In this document: positions 35,341 to 44,904 of the stretch, piece by piece
Layout: each line of letters starts with the position of its first letter
Numbering within the stretch: the first letter of the stretch is position 1
Assembly: GCA_012520725.1 (NCBI GenBank)
Contig: JAAYNQ010000048.1
Location: 1 to 64,000 of the forward strand
Direction of reading: 5' to 3'
Length of the DNA: 64,000 nucleotides
Origin: Syntrophomonadaceae bacterium
GTDB taxonomy: Bacteria; Bacillota; Syntrophomonadia; Syntrophomonadales; Syntrophomonadaceae
Position numbers and translations under genes: made by a program
Notes under the pieces: generated by a model
Seen by the model: the letters and a program-made list of their open reading frames with translations, nothing else
Told to the model about the DNA's origin: nothing
Database searches by the model: none

Positions 35341-35591
35341 GTTAATCCTTAATGGCCTTAATATAAATACCCCTTGCCCAAAATTTACAAAAAATAGTCA
35401 CTTTTTTAGTGAAAGCCTAATTTTCCTGACGAACCTCCCCGCCAAACAGCCTTGGATTCATAAATAATATAGGATCCGCTTGACCTAGCCTGGCAGTTCC
35501 CTTCGGGCAATATTGAGGTTCCACTTCGCTTCACAATTAAAGTGTCAACACATTGAGCCCAGCGACAAAGGGGGGTCAGAGGGCGGCCCTT
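35341..35591. other. Intergenic region upstream of the PhoPR-like pair
   Basis: About 250 bp with no ORF. It should contain the promoter of the response regulator and the 3' end of the nucleoside kinase transcript; no strong hairpin with U-tract was identified. Confidence 0.35.
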
Positions 35592-37262
35592 TTAATGGTG
35601 AAACCAACTGCCGCCGATAAATTCTCTCAATATAGAATTAGGTGGAATGGGCTCTGAGGGGATTTCCCGGAAGTAGCTTAAGAATTTGCTCAAGCGCTTG
35701 GCCTCAATAAACTCCGGTTCCCCCGGTCCAATATCCATTAAGAGGGGAGCAGCGTATTTTTTTATCACCCCTAGTTCATACACCAGAGAAGAATTAAACA
35801 TAACGTCAGCGTTCTCTTGAAAGGGAAAAATGTTTTTTAACTCCCCTCTTCTAACCGAAGGCCAGCGGTTTAAAGTTTCCCTGGTACCATGCCCCCTGGT
35901 ACGAGCATCCCTTATTATTCTTCTCAATAAACGGCAATCGGTAGTCGGTATCCTATTGGAAAAGTCTATATTCAACTGGGTTAAGGCACTGATATAAATC
36001 TTAAACTTTTGTTCTGCTGGTATACTCCAGGTCAATTGATCATTTAATCCATGTATGCCTTCTACAATTATAGGCTGACCAACCGGTATTTTCATGGGTA
36101 CTCCGTAGTCTTCACAGCGGCCGGCTTTGAAATTAAAAATCGGCACTTCTACCTCTTCGCCCCTGATCAGCCGGCTCAAATGATCGTTGAAGAGATCCAG
36201 CTTTAATGCATTTATGGATTCAAAATCGAAATCACCAAACTCATCCCGGGGTGTATCCTCTCGATCCACAAAATAATCGTCCATGGATATCATAACCGGT
36301 TTTAGTCCATTTACCCGCAAATGTATCATCAACCTCTGGGCAAAAGTAGTTTTGCCGGAAGAGGACGGCCCAGCTATCAGTATTAGACGTATCTTTCTAT
36401 TCTGGCAGATCATATCGGCAATAGAGGCAATCTTTTTCTCATGTAAAGCTTCGTTGATCCTGATTAGATCTACTATATCCCCGTTTTCAACAATGTCATT
36501 CAATGCTGCTACATGAGGAGTACCCATCATTTCTCCCCATTCCTTGGCTTCCGAATATATAGTGAAAATCTTTCTCTGATCAACAAAGGGTTCAATTAAA
36601 TTAGGGCTGTTTCTTTCCGGAGTCTGGAGTATTAAGCCGGGAGGATAGTTGATTACTCTAAAATTACTCAGCATTCCGGTATTGGGCACCATAGGTCCAT
36701 AAAAATACTCGTAAAACCCATCCAACTCATACATATGAACCATCTCTTTATCTCTGAACTGCAGCAGCTTAATCTTGTCCATCATGCCTTGCTTTTCGTA
36801 TATGTGGGCGGCCTGGTCCCGGTGCAACAAGACTTTCTTGATGGGTAAGTCAAGTACTGCCAATTCCCGCATCCGCTTCTGTATCTGGGCCACTTCCTTG
36901 TCTTCCAGGACCTTATCCGCCAGCTCGCAATACAGCCCATTGGATAAGGAATGTTTGACCAAGACCTGAGTTTCCGGATACAGTTCCCGGCAGGCCTTTA
37001 TGAGTAAAAAAACCACTCCCCGGCGGTAAACCCGAAAACCTATTTCAGTACTTAAATCCAGCAATTCAACCTGACAAGGCTTGGTGAATACATAATCAAG
37101 ATCTTTTAAATCGTTGTTAACCGACAGAGCTACTACCTGATAAGGCAATTCACTTTGCAGTTCTGTAACCAAATCATAGGCTGGAGTGTTTATTTCTACT
37201 GAATGATAACCCCGGCCTTTAATATTTATTTGCACTTTACTCTCTTCTAAAGCGATGCTCAT
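35592..37262 (-). CDS. TGS-domain nucleoside (uridine) kinase-like protein
   Basis: 556 aa. The N-terminal ~70 residues resemble a TGS domain and about 75-240 a ThrRS-like second additional domain (with HRDQAAHIYEKQG and HMYELDGFYEYFYGPMVPNTG). The C-terminal half is a uridine kinase/phosphoribulokinase P-loop domain with GPSSSGKTT (298-306) and MDDYFVDRE. This fusion is widespread in Firmicutes and annotated as nucleoside or uridine kinase; its physiological substrate is not proven. AGGAGG before ATG. Confidence 0.87.
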   Translation of the reverse strand: MSIALEESKVQINIKGRGYHSVEINTPAYDLVTELQSELPYQVVALSVNNDLKDLDYVFTKPCQVELLDLSTEIGFRVYRRGVVFLLIKACRELYPETQVLVKHSLSNGLYCELADKVLEDKEVAQIQKRMRELAVLDLPIKKVLLHRDQAAHIYEKQGMMDKIKLLQFRDKEMVHMYELDGFYEYFYGPMVPNTGMLSNFRVINYPPGLILQTPERNSPNLIEPFVDQRKIFTIYSEAKEWGEMMGTPHVAALNDIVENGDIVDLIRINEALHEKKIASIADMICQNRKIRLILIAGPSSSGKTTFAQRLMIHLRVNGLKPVMISMDDYFVDREDTPRDEFGDFDFESINALKLDLFNDHLSRLIRGEEVEVPIFNFKAGRCEDYGVPMKIPVGQPIIVEGIHGLNDQLTWSIPAEQKFKIYISALTQLNIDFSNRIPTTDCRLLRRIIRDARTRGHGTRETLNRWPSVRRGELKNIFPFQENADVMFNSSLVYELGVIKKYAAPLLMDIGPGEPEFIEAKRLSKFLSYFREIPSEPIPPNSILREFIGGSWFHH

Positions 37263-37655
37263 TGATAAAACCTCCTAACCCCGTGTATATATCATTATAT
37301 AATATAATTACCTTTTTAATATGACATTCTTGGTCATAAGGAGCATAAATTCCGAATTCTTCTCAATATAGCCCAATAGAGAAGAGGGCCTCGCGCCCTC
37401 TTTTACGGATGGAACCCAGTCCTTAAATCCGTGCCTTATTCTTGTGCTACTACAGAATATTCGACAAACAAAAAAAGTATTCCTGTTGGGAATTATTTCA
37501 TTATGGATTACCCCGGCAGGGGCTTATTGGTCAGTTTGGCAGGGGTAAACATCCGTCCCCGGATTCCCCATAGCCCAGCCGGCCCTGGATGCTCAGCCAA
37601 GTCCAGTCCCCCCAAAACGGAAAGGACAGTTTGCTGAAATAGACACCTCCCTGTC
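37263..37655. other. Intergenic region after the VanX-like gene
   Basis: About 390 bp. It contains a bidirectional terminator (37382-37402) and the promoter region of the nucleoside kinase gene. A 68-codon reading frame at 37431-37637 has no ribosome site or coding character. Confidence 0.5.
37382..37404. terminator. Bidirectional terminator of the VanX-like gene
   Basis: AAGAGGGC and GCCCTCTT enclose 5 nt. TTTT follows on the + strand and CTCTATT on the minus strand; the leftward VanX-like gene is the likely user. Confidence 0.75.
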
Positions 37656-38327
37656 TTATCGGCCAGGGAGTTCTTCCTCCTCTACTACCGGAAAGCTATC
37701 CCGCTTTTCATCGGCAAAGTGCCACCATTCGTAATAAATGCTTATAAAGCCATGTTTAAGCATAATCTCTTCCAGTAAGAGGGCATTAGCCTGCTGCTGT
37801 TTATTCACATCACTATAGTCTCGATCAGCCCGGGAGGAAAAATCATCGAATCCACTGGGCATCAAAAGTTCTTGCCCCTTTTCATCCACCAGGGTTAAAT
37901 CTACCGCTACTCCCCTGCTATGATAGGAAAAACCTTCATAAGGATTTACCACGAAACGACGATCGGGCATTATTTCCCATAGCCTGAACTGGGCTGATGG
38001 CGGGCGATAGGCATCCCACACCTTAAGACCTAATCCTTGAACTCGAAGCTCTTCCTGAACCTTTTTGAGTTTTTCTGCGCTTTCTTGTCTTAAGTATGCC
38101 TTATCGATGGAGTATACTGGTTGGCCAAAGACATTATCATTCGTTGCGTATTTTAAATCAACAATTATTCCCGGTATATACTCCTCCAGATCTACCATCT
38201 CGGTGCTGAGGTCTGGACTGTTAACCATTAAGTCAGTAGAGCAGAGCGAGACTATAATAGAGGCAATTAAAGCCACTATGGTCAAGTATAATATGCTTCT
38301 GCCCTTAAGCCTTTTTATTAAGTCCAT
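37656..38327 (-). CDS. D-alanyl-D-alanine dipeptidase (VanX/DdpX family, membrane anchored)
   Basis: 223 aa Zn peptidase of family M15D. An N-terminal hydrophobic segment (about 10-30) serves as signal or anchor; the VSLC stretch is not a good lipobox. Catalytic features: Arg108 in AYRPP, SYHSRGVAVD with Zn ligands His136 and Asp143, Glu200 and Zn ligand His203 in EWWHF. Start at 38327 (MDLIK) because AGGGGTG precedes it. There is no vanH/vanA nearby, so a wall-recycling or sporulation role is more likely than glycopeptide resistance. Confidence 0.88.
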   Translation of the reverse strand: MDLIKRLKGRSILYLTIVALIASIIVSLCSTDLMVNSPDLSTEMVDLEEYIPGIIVDLKYATNDNVFGQPVYSIDKAYLRQESAEKLKKVQEELRVQGLGLKVWDAYRPPSAQFRLWEIMPDRRFVVNPYEGFSYHSRGVAVDLTLVDEKGQELLMPSGFDDFSSRADRDYSDVNKQQQANALLLEEIMLKHGFISIYYEWWHFADEKRDSFPVVEEEELPGR

Positions 38328-38633
38328 CAGAAAAACACCCCTAATCAGATACCTGATCTTAGTATGCTTGGTCTTGGGAACATTATGTAAATCACTTGAG
38401 CTTTCCTGGATTCCGCCTATAAGCTGCATTACTGACCTATCAAAATCAGGTTTGGATATGAATATGGGGTGTTATTGGGTTAATCTTTATTTATATGTAG
38501 GAAGCCTCCCAGTCGATGCAGTATACCAGGTATTTTAATAAGCTTCATTATTCAACGCTAGGTGAAAAATACGCAATAACCTGAATTGCGAGTATTAATA
38601 CGGGGTTCTTGTCATACTTGCCGGAAATCCTGC

Positions 38634-39314
38634 TTACAACAGGGCTAAGAGCGCATTTATGAATACTTTGCTAAAAACGCCATTTTCCAGAGCCTGTTTG
38701 AACAAATACAAGAAGTCTTCTTCACTGATGCAAGGAGGGCTTAACTGCATACTACGAACTCCATGGTGATTCTTTTTCCCCATAGCCAGGCGAATGCAAT
38801 AAAGGTTCAAACCCGGAAAGAATATGCGCTCCATAGTGATTATATCATTGGCATGGCACAATTCTCCCCGACCATAGACCTCACAATAGGGGCTGGATTC
38901 AAAAGGCTTGGTGGCTAATGATGGGGCATCCGTGCACCTGATCACAGTTTTTAGACCAGCCTGTAATACAGGGGAAATTACCTGCCTTTCCACCCCCTGT
39001 TTTATCAGCTCATAGAAGTCATCTTCCACCAACTCCAAAGGTCTGGCAGCCCTATGAGAGAGCGGGCTGCTGTTTTCTTTATGAGCCAGCCGTATTTTTT
39101 CTTGACCCTGGCCATCTATGAGGACCTTTTCAATTACTATACTGCCCTGACCGATTGCGTTCATGCAAAGAGCCTGCCGCAGTACTATACAAAGCTGCTC
39201 TATGATCTTTTCCTCCCAGCCTGATAAAGATTGGCTTTTAGCATATTTATGATGCCTCGGGCCAGTATATACCTGGCTTAAACTGTATAATACGGGCAGC
39301 CACCAATAATACAT
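38634..39314 (-). CDS. Hypothetical protein, ~226 aa
   Basis: I do not recognise this protein. It reads from MYYWWLPVLYSL; the longer frame (to 39371) would start inside the pheT terminator and is unlikely. No clear ribosome site precedes 39314, so the start is weak. The protein has scattered Cys (about 5), pairs of similar alpha-rich segments (FYELIKQGVERQVISPVLQAGL near 100 and FLYLFKQALENGVFSKVFINALL at the end), which suggests an internal repeat. It follows pheT in the same direction, separated by a terminator. Confidence 0.6.
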   Translation of the reverse strand: MYYWWLPVLYSLSQVYTGPRHHKYAKSQSLSGWEEKIIEQLCIVLRQALCMNAIGQGSIVIEKVLIDGQGQEKIRLAHKENSSPLSHRAARPLELVEDDFYELIKQGVERQVISPVLQAGLKTVIRCTDAPSLATKPFESSPYCEVYGRGELCHANDIITMERIFFPGLNLYCIRLAMGKKNHHGVRSMQLSPPCISEEDFLYLFKQALENGVFSKVFINALLALL

Positions 39315-39329
39315 AATACAAGGGTTAGA

Positions 39330-39370
39330 AGACAGAAAACCTCCGGTCCCAAACTTAAGACCGGAGGCCA
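39330..39370 (-). terminator. Intrinsic terminator of pheT
   Basis: Minus strand CCTCCGGTC (39367-39359) and GACCGGAGG (39348-39340) with a 10-nt loop, followed by TTTTCTGTC. It closes the pheST operon 32 bp after the pheT stop. Confidence 0.88.
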
Positions 39371-39401
39371 ATTTCCTACCGGATAATTCAATTTATGGGT
39401 T

Positions 39402-41453
39402 TTATCTGAGCCGGGCTTTCAGCTCCTGGTCCAAGCTGGCCAGGATGCGGTCGATCAAGCTGTTAATCTCCTTTTCCTTCAAGGTCCTTTCCATGGATTG
39501 AAAGGTTAATCTGAAAGCTGCACTCTTATATCCTTCCGGCACCTGCTCACCGGTATAAATGTCAAACACTATTACCTCCTGCAGCAGTTCAGAGGCCGAG
39601 TCCTTTATTACCTTAATAGCTTCGGAAGCCTTGGTCTCCTCTTTTAACAGTACTGCAATATCTCTTTGGATGGCAGGATATTTGGCAATCTGTTCCACCA
39701 TACTTTTCTTCCCTTTTAGCTTAAACAGGGTATTTACATCCAACTCGAAAGCACAAGCTTTCTCGCCTATATCAAAATTCTCCAGCACCAGGGGATGTAC
39801 TTCTCCCATAAATCCAATTTCCTCACCCCGGCACATTATGCGTGCAGTTCGGCCCGGATGAAAATATGGCTTCTCAGCAGCAACAAAAGTATAGTCCCTG
39901 ATTCCCAGTTCATGGAAAAGTATTTCTACTATACCTTTCAGATAGTAAAAATCCATGGGCACTTCATTTTTTAACCAGTTCAGCTCTACTCGACCGGCCA
40001 CTATAGCCCCCAGTTTCAGTACTTCCCGGGGCAAGCGTTCAGGGGCAGGATAAAATACGGCTCCCATTTCAAAGAAATTCAAATTCTGATTGCGCCGGGC
40101 CAGATTTTTACTTACATTCTCCAGTAGCCCAGGCAACAGCAAAGTGCGCATAACACTTTGTTCCTCAGATAAGGGATTGGCCAGCCGAATATAATTGCGT
40201 AGATAACTATCCGCCGGCAGCATTATCCGGTCATAAAGCCCGGGACTGATAAAACTATAGTTTATAACCTCGTAAAGATAGGCGGCCATCACTTCTTTGA
40301 CCTGGTCCCGGAAACGCTGGTATTCGCTAAGCCCTCCACAATTTATGCTGCCGGGCATAGTAGACGGAACCTGGTCATAGCCATAAAGACGTGCTACTTC
40401 CTCAATTAAATCCGCTTCCATGGAGATATCCGGCCGGTAAGTAGGAATCTCTACCTCAACATATCCCTTTTTTTCCTTTATTTTAAACTGCAGCCGGACT
40501 AGAAAATCTTTTATCTCCTGGGGGCTCAGCTGGGTTCCCAGGAGATAATTGACCCGGTCAAAACGCAAAGGAACAAACAAAGGGTCTTTTTTCCCTGGAT
40601 ATACATCACATATGCCTTTTACTATTTCTCCCCCGGCCAATTCCTGCATAAGCTGAGCAGCCCGGTTCACCGCATAGATAACCCCATTGGGATCCACCCC
40701 TTTTTCAAAGCGAATCGAGGAATCGCTCCTTAGTCCCTGTTTCTTTGAAGTCCGGCGGATATTGGTGTTTAAGAAATTGGCCGATTCAATCAGAACGTTT
40801 TTGGTACGGTCTTTGATTTCACTGTTCAACCCGCCCATAATACCAGCCAGAGCTACCGGTTTGATACTATCGGTTATAACCAGGCTATCCAAATCCAGTT
40901 CTCTTTCCACTTCATCCAGGGTAGTAAAGTTTTCCCCATATTCTGCCTTGCGCACCAGTATGGTCTTGGCTGGACTCAGCAAATCATAATCAAAGGCATG
41001 AAGAGGTTGATTGCTTTCCAGCATAACATAATTGGTAACATCAACTATATTGTTGATAGGACGAATGCCTGCACTCAGAAGGAGCTTTTGCATCCATTCC
41101 GGTGATGGTTTAATCTCTACGTTCTTAATCATCCGTGCTGCATAACGAGGGCATAAATCAGGGGCTGCTATCTCAACCTTGATATAATCATTAATATTTT
41201 CCCGATTTTCCTTTATTTTTACCTGGGGTATCCTCAGTTCCTTTCCATTTAGGGCTGCTACCTCCCGGGCCAGATTTATCACCCCCAGGCAATCTCCACG
41301 ATTGGGGGTTAAATCCAGCTCCATGATGTAATCCGCATCTGACTCTTCCACCCCTTCAACGGCTATTCCGGCCATGGTCAGGCGATGGGCCAATTCCTCT
41401 GGTGTCCATTCTATATCTATATATTGTTTTAGCCAATTAATCGATACTCCCAT
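39402..41453 (-). CDS. pheT: Phenylalanyl-tRNA synthetase beta subunit lacking the EMAP-type tRNA-binding domain
   Basis: 683 aa against about 790-810 for typical bacterial PheT. The B1 segment (NWLKQYIDIEWTPEELAHRLTMAGIAVEGVEE) runs directly into ELDLTPNRGDCLGVINLAREVAALNG, so the OB-fold tRNA-binding domain (about 110 residues normally at 40-150) is absent. Editing (B3/B4), B5, catalytic-like B6/B7 and the C-terminal FDX-ACB anticodon domain are present. Ribosome site AGGAGG overlaps the pheS stop; operon with pheS. There is no frameshift, and the gene reads cleanly. Confidence 0.95.
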   Translation of the reverse strand: MGVSINWLKQYIDIEWTPEELAHRLTMAGIAVEGVEESDADYIMELDLTPNRGDCLGVINLAREVAALNGKELRIPQVKIKENRENINDYIKVEIAAPDLCPRYAARMIKNVEIKPSPEWMQKLLLSAGIRPINNIVDVTNYVMLESNQPLHAFDYDLLSPAKTILVRKAEYGENFTTLDEVERELDLDSLVITDSIKPVALAGIMGGLNSEIKDRTKNVLIESANFLNTNIRRTSKKQGLRSDSSIRFEKGVDPNGVIYAVNRAAQLMQELAGGEIVKGICDVYPGKKDPLFVPLRFDRVNYLLGTQLSPQEIKDFLVRLQFKIKEKKGYVEVEIPTYRPDISMEADLIEEVARLYGYDQVPSTMPGSINCGGLSEYQRFRDQVKEVMAAYLYEVINYSFISPGLYDRIMLPADSYLRNYIRLANPLSEEQSVMRTLLLPGLLENVSKNLARRNQNLNFFEMGAVFYPAPERLPREVLKLGAIVAGRVELNWLKNEVPMDFYYLKGIVEILFHELGIRDYTFVAAEKPYFHPGRTARIMCRGEEIGFMGEVHPLVLENFDIGEKACAFELDVNTLFKLKGKKSMVEQIAKYPAIQRDIAVLLKEETKASEAIKVIKDSASELLQEVIVFDIYTGEQVPEGYKSAAFRLTFQSMERTLKEKEINSLIDRILASLDQELKARLR

Positions 41454-41463
41454 ACCCTACCTC

Positions 41464-42486
41464 CTAAAACTGCTGCAAGAACCTGCGGTCATTGTCAAAA
41501 AACAGACGCAGATCGTTGATTCCATATTTGAGCATGGCTATCCGTTCGATACCCATGCCGAATGCAAAGCCGGTTACTTTTTCCGGATCATAACCACCGT
41601 ATTCAAGGACCCGGGGATTCACCATTCCCGCCCCTAGTATTTCCAGCCATCCGGTATGAGAGCATACCCGGCAACCCACACCCTGGCAGTTAACACAGGA
41701 AATATCCATCTCGGCGCTGGGCTCAGTGAAGGGGAAATAGCTGGGTCTAAAACGCACCTTTAAATCGGCTTCGAATATCTCCCGGGCGAAATTCATTAAA
41801 GTCCCCTTAAGATCAGCTAAGGTAATTCTGTCATCCAGCACCAGCCCTTCTACCTGCTGGAACATAGGTGAATGAGTAGCATCATCATCCTTGCGATATA
41901 CTTTGCCAGGTACGATAATGCGTACAGGTAAATGAGGAGCCATCTTCTCCATGGTGCGTACCTGCACCGGGGAGGTATGAGTACGTAACACTACTTCCTC
42001 GTTAATATAAAAGGTATCCTGCATGTCCCGGGCCGGATGGTCTCTGGGTACATTGAGAGCTTCAAAATTATAATAGTCAAGTTCAATTTCAGGACCTTCC
42101 GCTATATTAAAGCCCATACCCACAAAAATATCTCGAATTTCTTCGTAGACCCGAGTAAGGGGATGCTTGCTTCCTCTCATAAGAGGCAATCCGGGAAGAG
42201 TGACATCTATGGTTTCTGCTTGCAAGCGCTTCAGCAGCTGCTCCTGCTTCAATTCATCGCTTTTCTGATTAATCATCTCTTCCAGCTGCATTTTGAATTG
42301 ATTGGCAGCCTGACCCATTTGAGCTTTTATTTCCGGGCTCAAGTCTTTCAGGCTTCGGAGCATAACTGTGATTTCTCCCTTTCTACCCAGAGTCTTAACC
42401 CGGAGTTCATTTAGTTTTTCCAAACTGTCTGCCTCTTGCAGTATTTTTTCAGCCCGCTCCTTAATTTCGCTTAACTTGCTCAACAT
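41464..42486 (-). CDS. pheS: Phenylalanyl-tRNA synthetase alpha subunit
   Basis: 340 aa class II catalytic subunit. N-terminal coiled coil (about 1-85), then motif 1 ([14 protein letters not shown]), motif 2 ([21 protein letters not shown]) and motif 3 ([14 protein letters not shown]). The Zn-like [12 protein letters not shown] cluster (about 275-287) is an insert seen in some PheS. Start at 42486 (MLSKLSEI) with AAGGA upstream; the longer frame would run into the T-box terminator. Controlled by the T-box leader upstream. Confidence 0.96.
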   Translation of the reverse strand: MLSKLSEIKERAEKILQEADSLEKLNELRVKTLGRKGEITVMLRSLKDLSPEIKAQMGQAANQFKMQLEEMINQKSDELKQEQLLKRLQAETIDVTLPGLPLMRGSKHPLTRVYEEIRDIFVGMGFNIAEGPEIELDYYNFEALNVPRDHPARDMQDTFYINEEVVLRTHTSPVQVRTMEKMAPHLPVRIIVPGKVYRKDDDATHSPMFQQVEGLVLDDRITLADLKGTLMNFAREIFEADLKVRFRPSYFPFTEPSAEMDISCVNCQGVGCRVCSHTGWLEILGAGMVNPRVLEYGGYDPEKVTGFAFGMGIERIAMLKYGINDLRLFFDNDRRFLQQF

Positions 42487-42511
42487 ACTTACAACATCCT
42501 TCCTGGCAGAA

Positions 42512-42757
42512 AATAAAAAAAGCTTTGTCCCTAAGGGACGAAAGCCTGCTTCCGCGGTACCACCCAAATTAATCAGACTTCACCAGTCTGATTCACTCAT
42601 AGCTTTTAACGGTAGCCACCGGTTAGATCTACTCTAATTTCAATCCACTGCTCCCAGGTGAATTCTTCTGTGTCTTTCCCTAGCTGTACTTTCAGTCGCT
42701 GATACCGCCTCCCTGAAGGGAAAAGTAATCACAGTTTACTTGTCCTGTTCATCGCAT
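42512..42757 (-). promoter_or_regulatory. T-box riboswitch controlling pheST
   Basis: Minus-strand leader with a Stem I start of GATGAACAGGACAAGTA type (about 42757-42740), the T-box sequence TGGTACCGCG (42562-42553) and a downstream terminator: GCTTTCGTCCC / GGGACAAAGC followed by TTTTTTTATTTT (ending about 42512). The likely specifier is TTC (42662-42660, in GAATTCACC), matching Phe. Uncharged tRNA-Phe would stabilise the antiterminator and allow pheS transcription. Confidence 0.93.
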
Positions 42758-42932
42758 TTCTCATATTGCTACTGGGTAAGCAGCATTTTATACAATAAAT
42801 AGTAGGCGATGCATCCAGATGTTTCGAATAGCTGCCAGTATAAATCAGCTTGAGCTATCATCATGGGTTCACCCTCCGCTCTCATTACATGACTCTCAGT
42901 ATCCCGCTTCCATGGGCAATTATCAGACAGGT

Positions 42933-43715
42933 TTAATTTCCTCTTTGTTTCCCTGCCTCCCAAATTATTATACCACAGGCTACAGCAGCATTTAAAGAAT
43001 CTACTGCTGTAAATATTGGAATTTTAAAAGAACTATCACAGAACTTCAATACTTTACTGCTGATTCCTCGAGCTTCGCTGCCAATAATAATTATTACTGC
43101 TCCGCTAAAGTCAACCTCACTTATGTTAAGATCAGTGTTCAATGAACTGGCCAACAATCGATAGCCGCTTTTCTTGCTTTGAGCCAAGGTTTCGGGTGAA
43201 ACATCAAGCACTATGGGAACAGCGAAAACTGCTCCCATGCTGGACCTGACCACTTTGGGATTGAAGGGGTCTACACAGCCCGGGCCCAACATAACCCCGC
43301 TGACTCCGAAAGCCCAGGCAGTACGCAGAATAGTACCCATGTTACCTGGATCAGCCAATCCATCCAAATAGATCAATAAGCCTGATTCCTGCATCAAAGG
43401 CTTTAAATCCCATTGGGGAATCCGGGCTACCGCTACTATACCCTGAGGAGTCTGAGTATCGCATATGTATTTGATTAATGCGGGGTCAACTTTAATCCAC
43501 TCCACAGTTCTGCTTTTCCGGTATTCATCAAGGTATTGTTCGGCCCGGTCTTTATCCACAAAAATACGCAAGAATTCCTGCCCTCTTTGCACTGCTTCAG
43601 CAAACAGGGTTCTTCCCTCTATCAAAAACAATTGCTCCCGCTGTCGGTATTTGCCATCCTTCAAGCGGGCAGCTTCACGTATTTTATGGTTATCCCGGGA
43701 TTTTATTTCTTTCAT
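42933..43715 (-). CDS. SpoU (TrmH) family RNA 2'-O-methyltransferase
   Basis: 260 aa SPOUT enzyme. N-terminal L30e-like substrate domain (about 1-100), then motif 1 LADPGNMGTILRTA, motif 2 IIIIGSEARGIS and motif 3 VDSLNAAVACGI in the knotted C-terminal domain. It is of the RlmB/TrmH-like type with S-adenosylmethionine; whether it acts on 23S rRNA or tRNA is not decidable here. The gene lies between rplT and the pheS T-box, a common arrangement in Firmicutes. Its 5' end follows an rplT terminator, and AGGTGATG precedes ATG. Confidence 0.92.
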   Translation of the reverse strand: MKEIKSRDNHKIREAARLKDGKYRQREQLFLIEGRTLFAEAVQRGQEFLRIFVDKDRAEQYLDEYRKSRTVEWIKVDPALIKYICDTQTPQGIVAVARIPQWDLKPLMQESGLLIYLDGLADPGNMGTILRTAWAFGVSGVMLGPGCVDPFNPKVVRSSMGAVFAVPIVLDVSPETLAQSKKSGYRLLASSLNTDLNISEVDFSGAVIIIIGSEARGISSKVLKFCDSSFKIPIFTAVDSLNAAVACGIIIWEAGKQRGN

Positions 43716-43731
43716 ACTTTACATCACCTGT

Positions 43732-43768
43732 TTAAAACAAAAAGTATGGCCCCATCACCATACTTTTT
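43732..43768 (-). terminator. Terminator of the infC-rpmI-rplT operon
   Basis: AAAGTATGG (43741-43749) and CCATACTTT (43758-43766) form a 9-bp stem with an 8-nt loop; on the minus strand TTGTTTT follows. It lies 15 bp after rplT. Confidence 0.8.
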
Positions 43769-43780
43769 CTTCGCTGTTGA

Positions 43781-44140
43781 TTAATTGTTTACTGCGCTTT
43801 TTGAAAGTTCAGCCAGCTTCGTAAAACCCTGCGGATCACTGATAGCCAGTTCAGCCAGCATTTTCCGATTGATTTCTACCCCGGCTACTTTTAATCCATG
43901 TACCATCCGGCTGTAAGTAGTGCCGTTATTTCTGGCGGCTGCATTTATCCGGGCTATCCATAGTTTGCGAAAATCACGTTTTTTTAGCTTGCGGTGAATG
44001 TAGGCATATTGTCCGGATTTCATGACCTGCTGGTTGGCCACCCGATATAGCTTGGATTTAGCCCCCCGGTAACCTTTAGCCATTTTCAATATTTTTTTGT
44101 GTCTTCTATGTGAAGTCACGCCACGTTTAACCCTTGGCAT
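43781..44140 (-). CDS. rplT: 50S ribosomal protein L20
   Basis: 119 aa, highly basic. [26 protein letters not shown] is not quoted further, but the N-terminus is the invariant L20 start and [17 protein letters not shown] is the conserved core. GGGAGG before ATG. Last gene of infC-rpmI-rplT; L20 is the usual autogenous regulator of this operon. Confidence 0.98.
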   Translation of the reverse strand: MPRVKRGVTSHRRHKKILKMAKGYRGAKSKLYRVANQQVMKSGQYAYIHRKLKKRDFRKLWIARINAAARNNGTTYSRMVHGLKVAGVEINRKMLAELAISDPQGFTKLAELSKSAVNN

Positions 44141-44160
44141 CCTAACTACCTCCCACTATA

Positions 44161-44352
44161 TTACTGAATTAAATTGGCAATACGTTTATTTTCCTGATTG
44201 CTGACCAAGCCGGGTTTACGCAGTCTTCTCTTTCTCTTCGGGCTCTTGCCCCCCAAGAGGTGACTGGCATAGGCTTTGGCCCTTTTTATTTTACCGCTGC
44301 CGGTTTTTTTGAATCTTTTAGCAGCACCGCGATGGGATTTCATTTTAGGCAT
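44161..44352 (-). CDS. rpmI: 50S ribosomal protein L35
   Basis: 63 aa basic protein beginning [18 protein letters not shown], the canonical L35 start, with [16 protein letters not shown] in the middle. ATG 44352 overlaps the infC stop by 8 nt (ATGCCTAA), so translation is probably coupled; AGGAGGAAG lies inside the end of infC. Confidence 0.97.
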   Translation of the reverse strand: MPKMKSHRGAAKRFKKTGSGKIKRAKAYASHLLGGKSPKRKRRLRKPGLVSNQENKRIANLIQ

Positions 44353-44893
44353 CTGTTTCTTCCTCCTTTTTGCTCTTTTCGGGTTCAAGTCTAGGCACCA
44401 GTATAGATACCATATTTCTTCCCTCAATTTTTGGATGTTTTTCTACCGAGGAAATATCCGACAGCTCTTCGGCTAATTTGATGCATAAGCGCTCACCCAG
44501 TTCGGGATGAGTAATCTGCCGCCCTCGAAACATTATGGTTACTTTGACCTTATCGCCGGAGGACAGGAATTTTCTGGCATTCCTGGCTTTAACCTGAAAA
44601 TCGTGTTCATCAATATTAGGCCGCATTTTAACTTCCTTGACCGAAACAATTTTCTGTTTTTTACGGGATTCCTTTTCCCTCTTGCTCTGCTCAAATTTAA
44701 ACTTGCCATAATCCATTAAGCGACATACCGGTGGTTTGGCCGATGGGGCTATCTCCACCAGGTCCAGCTGTTTTTGCTCCGATAATTCCAACGCTTCACG
44801 GAGGGGTACAATCCCCAACTGCTCACCTGCTTCGCTAATTAACCGGACCTCCCTGGCTCTAATCTCCTCGTTAACTCTCCAATCCTTGCTGAT
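44345..44893 (-). CDS. infC: Translation initiation factor IF-3, apparent AUC start
   Basis: 182 aa if started at ATC 44893. Codons upstream of the first ATG/TTG candidate (TTG 44818) read [19 protein letters not shown], which is the conserved IF-3 N-terminal domain start, so the real start must lie upstream. The only suitable site is ATC 44893, with GGGAGGTG 8 nt before it; no in-frame ATG, GTG or TTG exists there. Non-standard starts (AUU, AUC) are known for infC and allow IF-3 to repress its own synthesis. The rest ([13 protein letters not shown] linker and the C-terminal domain with [14 protein letters not shown]) is typical. Confidence 0.9.
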   Translation of the reverse strand: MSKDWRVNEEIRAREVRLISEAGEQLGIVPLREALELSEQKQLDLVEIAPSAKPPVCRLMDYGKFKFEQSKREKESRKKQKIVSVKEVKMRPNIDEHDFQVKARNARKFLSSGDKVKVTIMFRGRQITHPELGERLCIKLAEELSDISSVEKHPKIEGRNMVSILVPRLEPEKSKKEEETDA

Positions 44894-44904
44894 AAGAAGT
44901 TCAC

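Noticed and set aside
37431-37637. 68-codon frame between the nucleoside kinase and VanX-like genes
   Set aside because: No ribosome site and no protein-like composition.
37656-38327. Glycopeptide resistance cluster
   Set aside because: Only the VanX-like dipeptidase is present; no vanH, vanA or vanRS in view, so a cell-wall recycling role is more likely.
42769-42963. 64-codon frame upstream of pheS
   Set aside because: Lies over the T-box promoter region and the 3' end of the SpoU gene; no ribosome site.
44161-44427. Longer version of L35 starting 75 nt earlier
   Set aside because: The first 25 residues are out-of-frame infC sequence; L35 always starts MPKMK-like at 44352.
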